From Acidimicrobiia bacterium UBA1281 (GTDB lineage: Bacteria; Actinomycetota; Acidimicrobiia; Actinomarinales; Actinomarinaceae): DNA of 8,410 nucleotides. A program made the translations under genes and the position numbers. Positions 7,474 through 8,410 of the stretch are shown piece by piece. The notes under the pieces are model-generated. The model did not search any database and was not told the origin of the DNA. It worked only from the letters and a program-made list of their open reading frames with translations. The stretch spans positions 1 through 8,410 of the forward strand of contig DBUV01000068.1 in the NCBI GenBank assembly GCA_002308095.1, read 5' to 3'. Each line of letters begins with the position of its first letter. Within the stretch, counting starts at the first letter, position 1.

Positions 7474-7500
7474 AGGAGGCGGCCTCAAAACCGCCTTCTT
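7474..7500 (+). terminator. Terminator-like hairpin after gene 19
   Basis: AGGAGGCGG (7474-7482) pairs with CCGCCTTCT (7491-7499) as a 9-bp stem with one G-T wobble and an 8-base loop CCTCAAAA. It is by far the most GC-rich spot in the surrounding DNA and starts 11 bases after the gene 19 stop. The T-tract that follows (TTCTT, then AAAA) is short, so termination may be partial. A shorter alternative hairpin, GAGG with CCTC (7476-7486), would compete with the main stem. Confidence 0.7.
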
Positions 7501-7508
7501 AAAACTAT

Positions 7509-7516
7509 TATAAGTA
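7509..7516 (+). promoter_or_regulatory. Putative late promoter TATAAGTA upstream of gene 20
   Basis: TATAAGTA differs from the T4 late element TATAAATA at one position. It sits directly after the gene 19 terminator-like hairpin and 27 bases before the gene 20 ATG, where a new promoter would be needed if the hairpin stops transcription. The predicted leader would be about 20 bases, including the AAGGAG ribosome site at 7531-7536. The single mismatch and AT-rich setting lower confidence. Confidence 0.5.
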
Positions 7517-7543
7517 GTAAAAGGAAATAAAAGGAGTTAAATT

Positions 7544-8410
7544 ATGGCAGAGTTTTTTGGATTTAAGATTACAAGAGAAAAACCTAAATCCGATCCGAAA
7601 CAAAGTTTTAGTACACCTCAAGCTGAAGACGGCACACAAGTTGTAGCCGCTGGAGGGTATTTTGCGTCTCATCTTGACATGGAAGGGAACGCTAAGACTG
7701 AAGCGGACTTAATAAGAAGATATAGAGAAATTTCAATACATCCTGAATGTGATATGGCCATTGAAGATATAATCAATGAGGCTATCGTTGCCAATGAAAA
7801 TAGACAGGCTGTAAATTTAAATACAAATAATGTTCCTTACGGTAGGGATATTAAGAGAAGAATAGAAGAAGAATTTTCTGAAGTATTAAGACTATTACAA
7901 TTTAATACTAGAGGACATGACATCTTTAGAAGATGGTATGTAGATGGTAGAATATACTATCAAAAAATAATTGATACAGAAACAGGAAAAAAAGGTATTA
8001 CAGAATTAAAATATCTTGATCCTCGGAAAATCAAAAAAATCAGAGAAGTAAGAAAGAGAAGACCTGACGGTGTGGCTCCATCGGCTACGAATTTAGTAGA
8101 CGAAACTATGGAGTATTTTTTGTATAATGAAAGAGGTGTAGGTGGCGCTAGTTTACAAGGTATTAAAATTGCTGTAGATACTATCGCATTTTGTCCATCA
8201 GGTTTAATAGATCAGAATAAAAATATAATTTTATCATACTTACATAAAGCAATTAAACCAGTTAATCAATTAAGAATGATTGAAGACGCTGCTGTTATTT
8301 ACAGAATAGCAAGAGCACCTGAAAGACGTATATTCAAAATTGATGTTGGTAATTTGCCTAAAATGAAAGCTGAACAATATTTAAGAGACGTTATGGCAAG
8401 ATACAGAAAC
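7544..8410 (+). CDS. 20: Portal vertex protein, T4 gp20-like (partial, 3' end beyond window)
   Basis: The frame is open from the ATG at 7544 to the last base, giving 289 codons; T4 gp20 is 524 residues, so about 55% is present. gp20 is the dodecameric portal at one head vertex. It starts head assembly, serves as the docking site of the gp17 motor and is the channel for DNA. The start MAEFFGFKITREKPKSD, the segment DLIRRYREISIHPECDMAIE (55-74), DIFRRWYVDGRIYYQ (126-140) and the highly conserved block IYRIARAPERRIFKIDVGN (252-270) followed by LPKMKAEQYLRDVMARYRN are diagnostic. This last block lies in the part of gene 20 widely used to survey marine myoviruses. AAGGAG at 7531-7536 lies seven bases before the ATG. 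Codon use returns to AT-ending: of about 16 Asn codons, 2 are AAC. Confidence 0.96.
   Translation, partial: MAEFFGFKITREKPKSDPKQSFSTPQAEDGTQVVAAGGYFASHLDMEGNAKTEADLIRRYREISIHPECDMAIEDIINEAIVANENRQAVNLNTNNVPYGRDIKRRIEEEFSEVLRLLQFNTRGHDIFRRWYVDGRIYYQKIIDTETGKKGITELKYLDPRKIKKIREVRKRRPDGVAPSATNLVDETMEYFLYNERGVGGASLQGIKIAVDTIAFCPSGLIDQNKNIILSYLHKAIKPVNQLRMIEDAAVIYRIARAPERRIFKIDVGNLPKMKAEQYLRDVMARYRN

Noticed and set aside
1..8410. tRNA genes, CRISPR arrays, insertion sequences, defence genes or auxiliary metabolic genes
   Set aside because: Coding genes fill nearly the whole window, the only gaps are 117 and 81 bases or less, and none contains such elements. No long direct repeats were seen.

Overview
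This window is a piece of a T4-like myovirus (contractile-tailed phage) genome. All genes lie on the + strand, and their order reproduces the T4 virion-assembly block 13-14-15-16-17-18-19-20. The DNA is AT-rich, at roughly one third G+C by eye. The proteins look closer to the marine T4-like phages (cyanophage/pelagiphage type) than to T4 itself. Examples are the start of the gp13 homologue, the 'NPFGEV' end of gp14, 'PFGFVDDG' near the end of gp17, and 'RAPERRIF...VGNLPK' in gp20. Nothing in the window fixes the host.

Layout. Positions 20-4877 form a tightly packed run: neck protein gp13, neck protein gp14, an unrecognised 58-codon basic protein (1645-1821), tail terminator/sheath stabiliser gp15, small terminase gp16 and large terminase gp17. 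Neighbours are 2-6 bases apart or overlap by 4. A 117-base gap (4878-4994) holds an exact copy of the T4 late-promoter element TATAAATA and two small inverted repeats. It is followed by tail sheath gp18 (4995-6917) and tail tube gp19 (6935-7462). An 81-base gap then carries a GC-rich hairpin that looks like a terminator, and a one-mismatch late-promoter element (TATAAGTA). The portal gene 20 starts at 7544 and runs off the right edge.

How the genes work together. gp20 is the portal through which the gp16/gp17 motor packages DNA. gp13 and gp14 close the filled head and form the neck. gp15 caps the finished tail. gp18 forms the contractile sheath around the gp19 tube. The sheath and tube genes stand apart from their neighbours: own late promoter, terminator-like hairpin, near-identical strong ribosome-binding sites and a shift to C-ending codons. 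This fits two proteins needed in many copies per virion.

Novelty. I found no defence island, CRISPR array, tRNA, insertion sequence or auxiliary metabolic gene. The least explained items are the 58-residue Lys-rich protein between gp14 and gp15, an apparent extra segment in gp15, and the structured leader in front of gp18.
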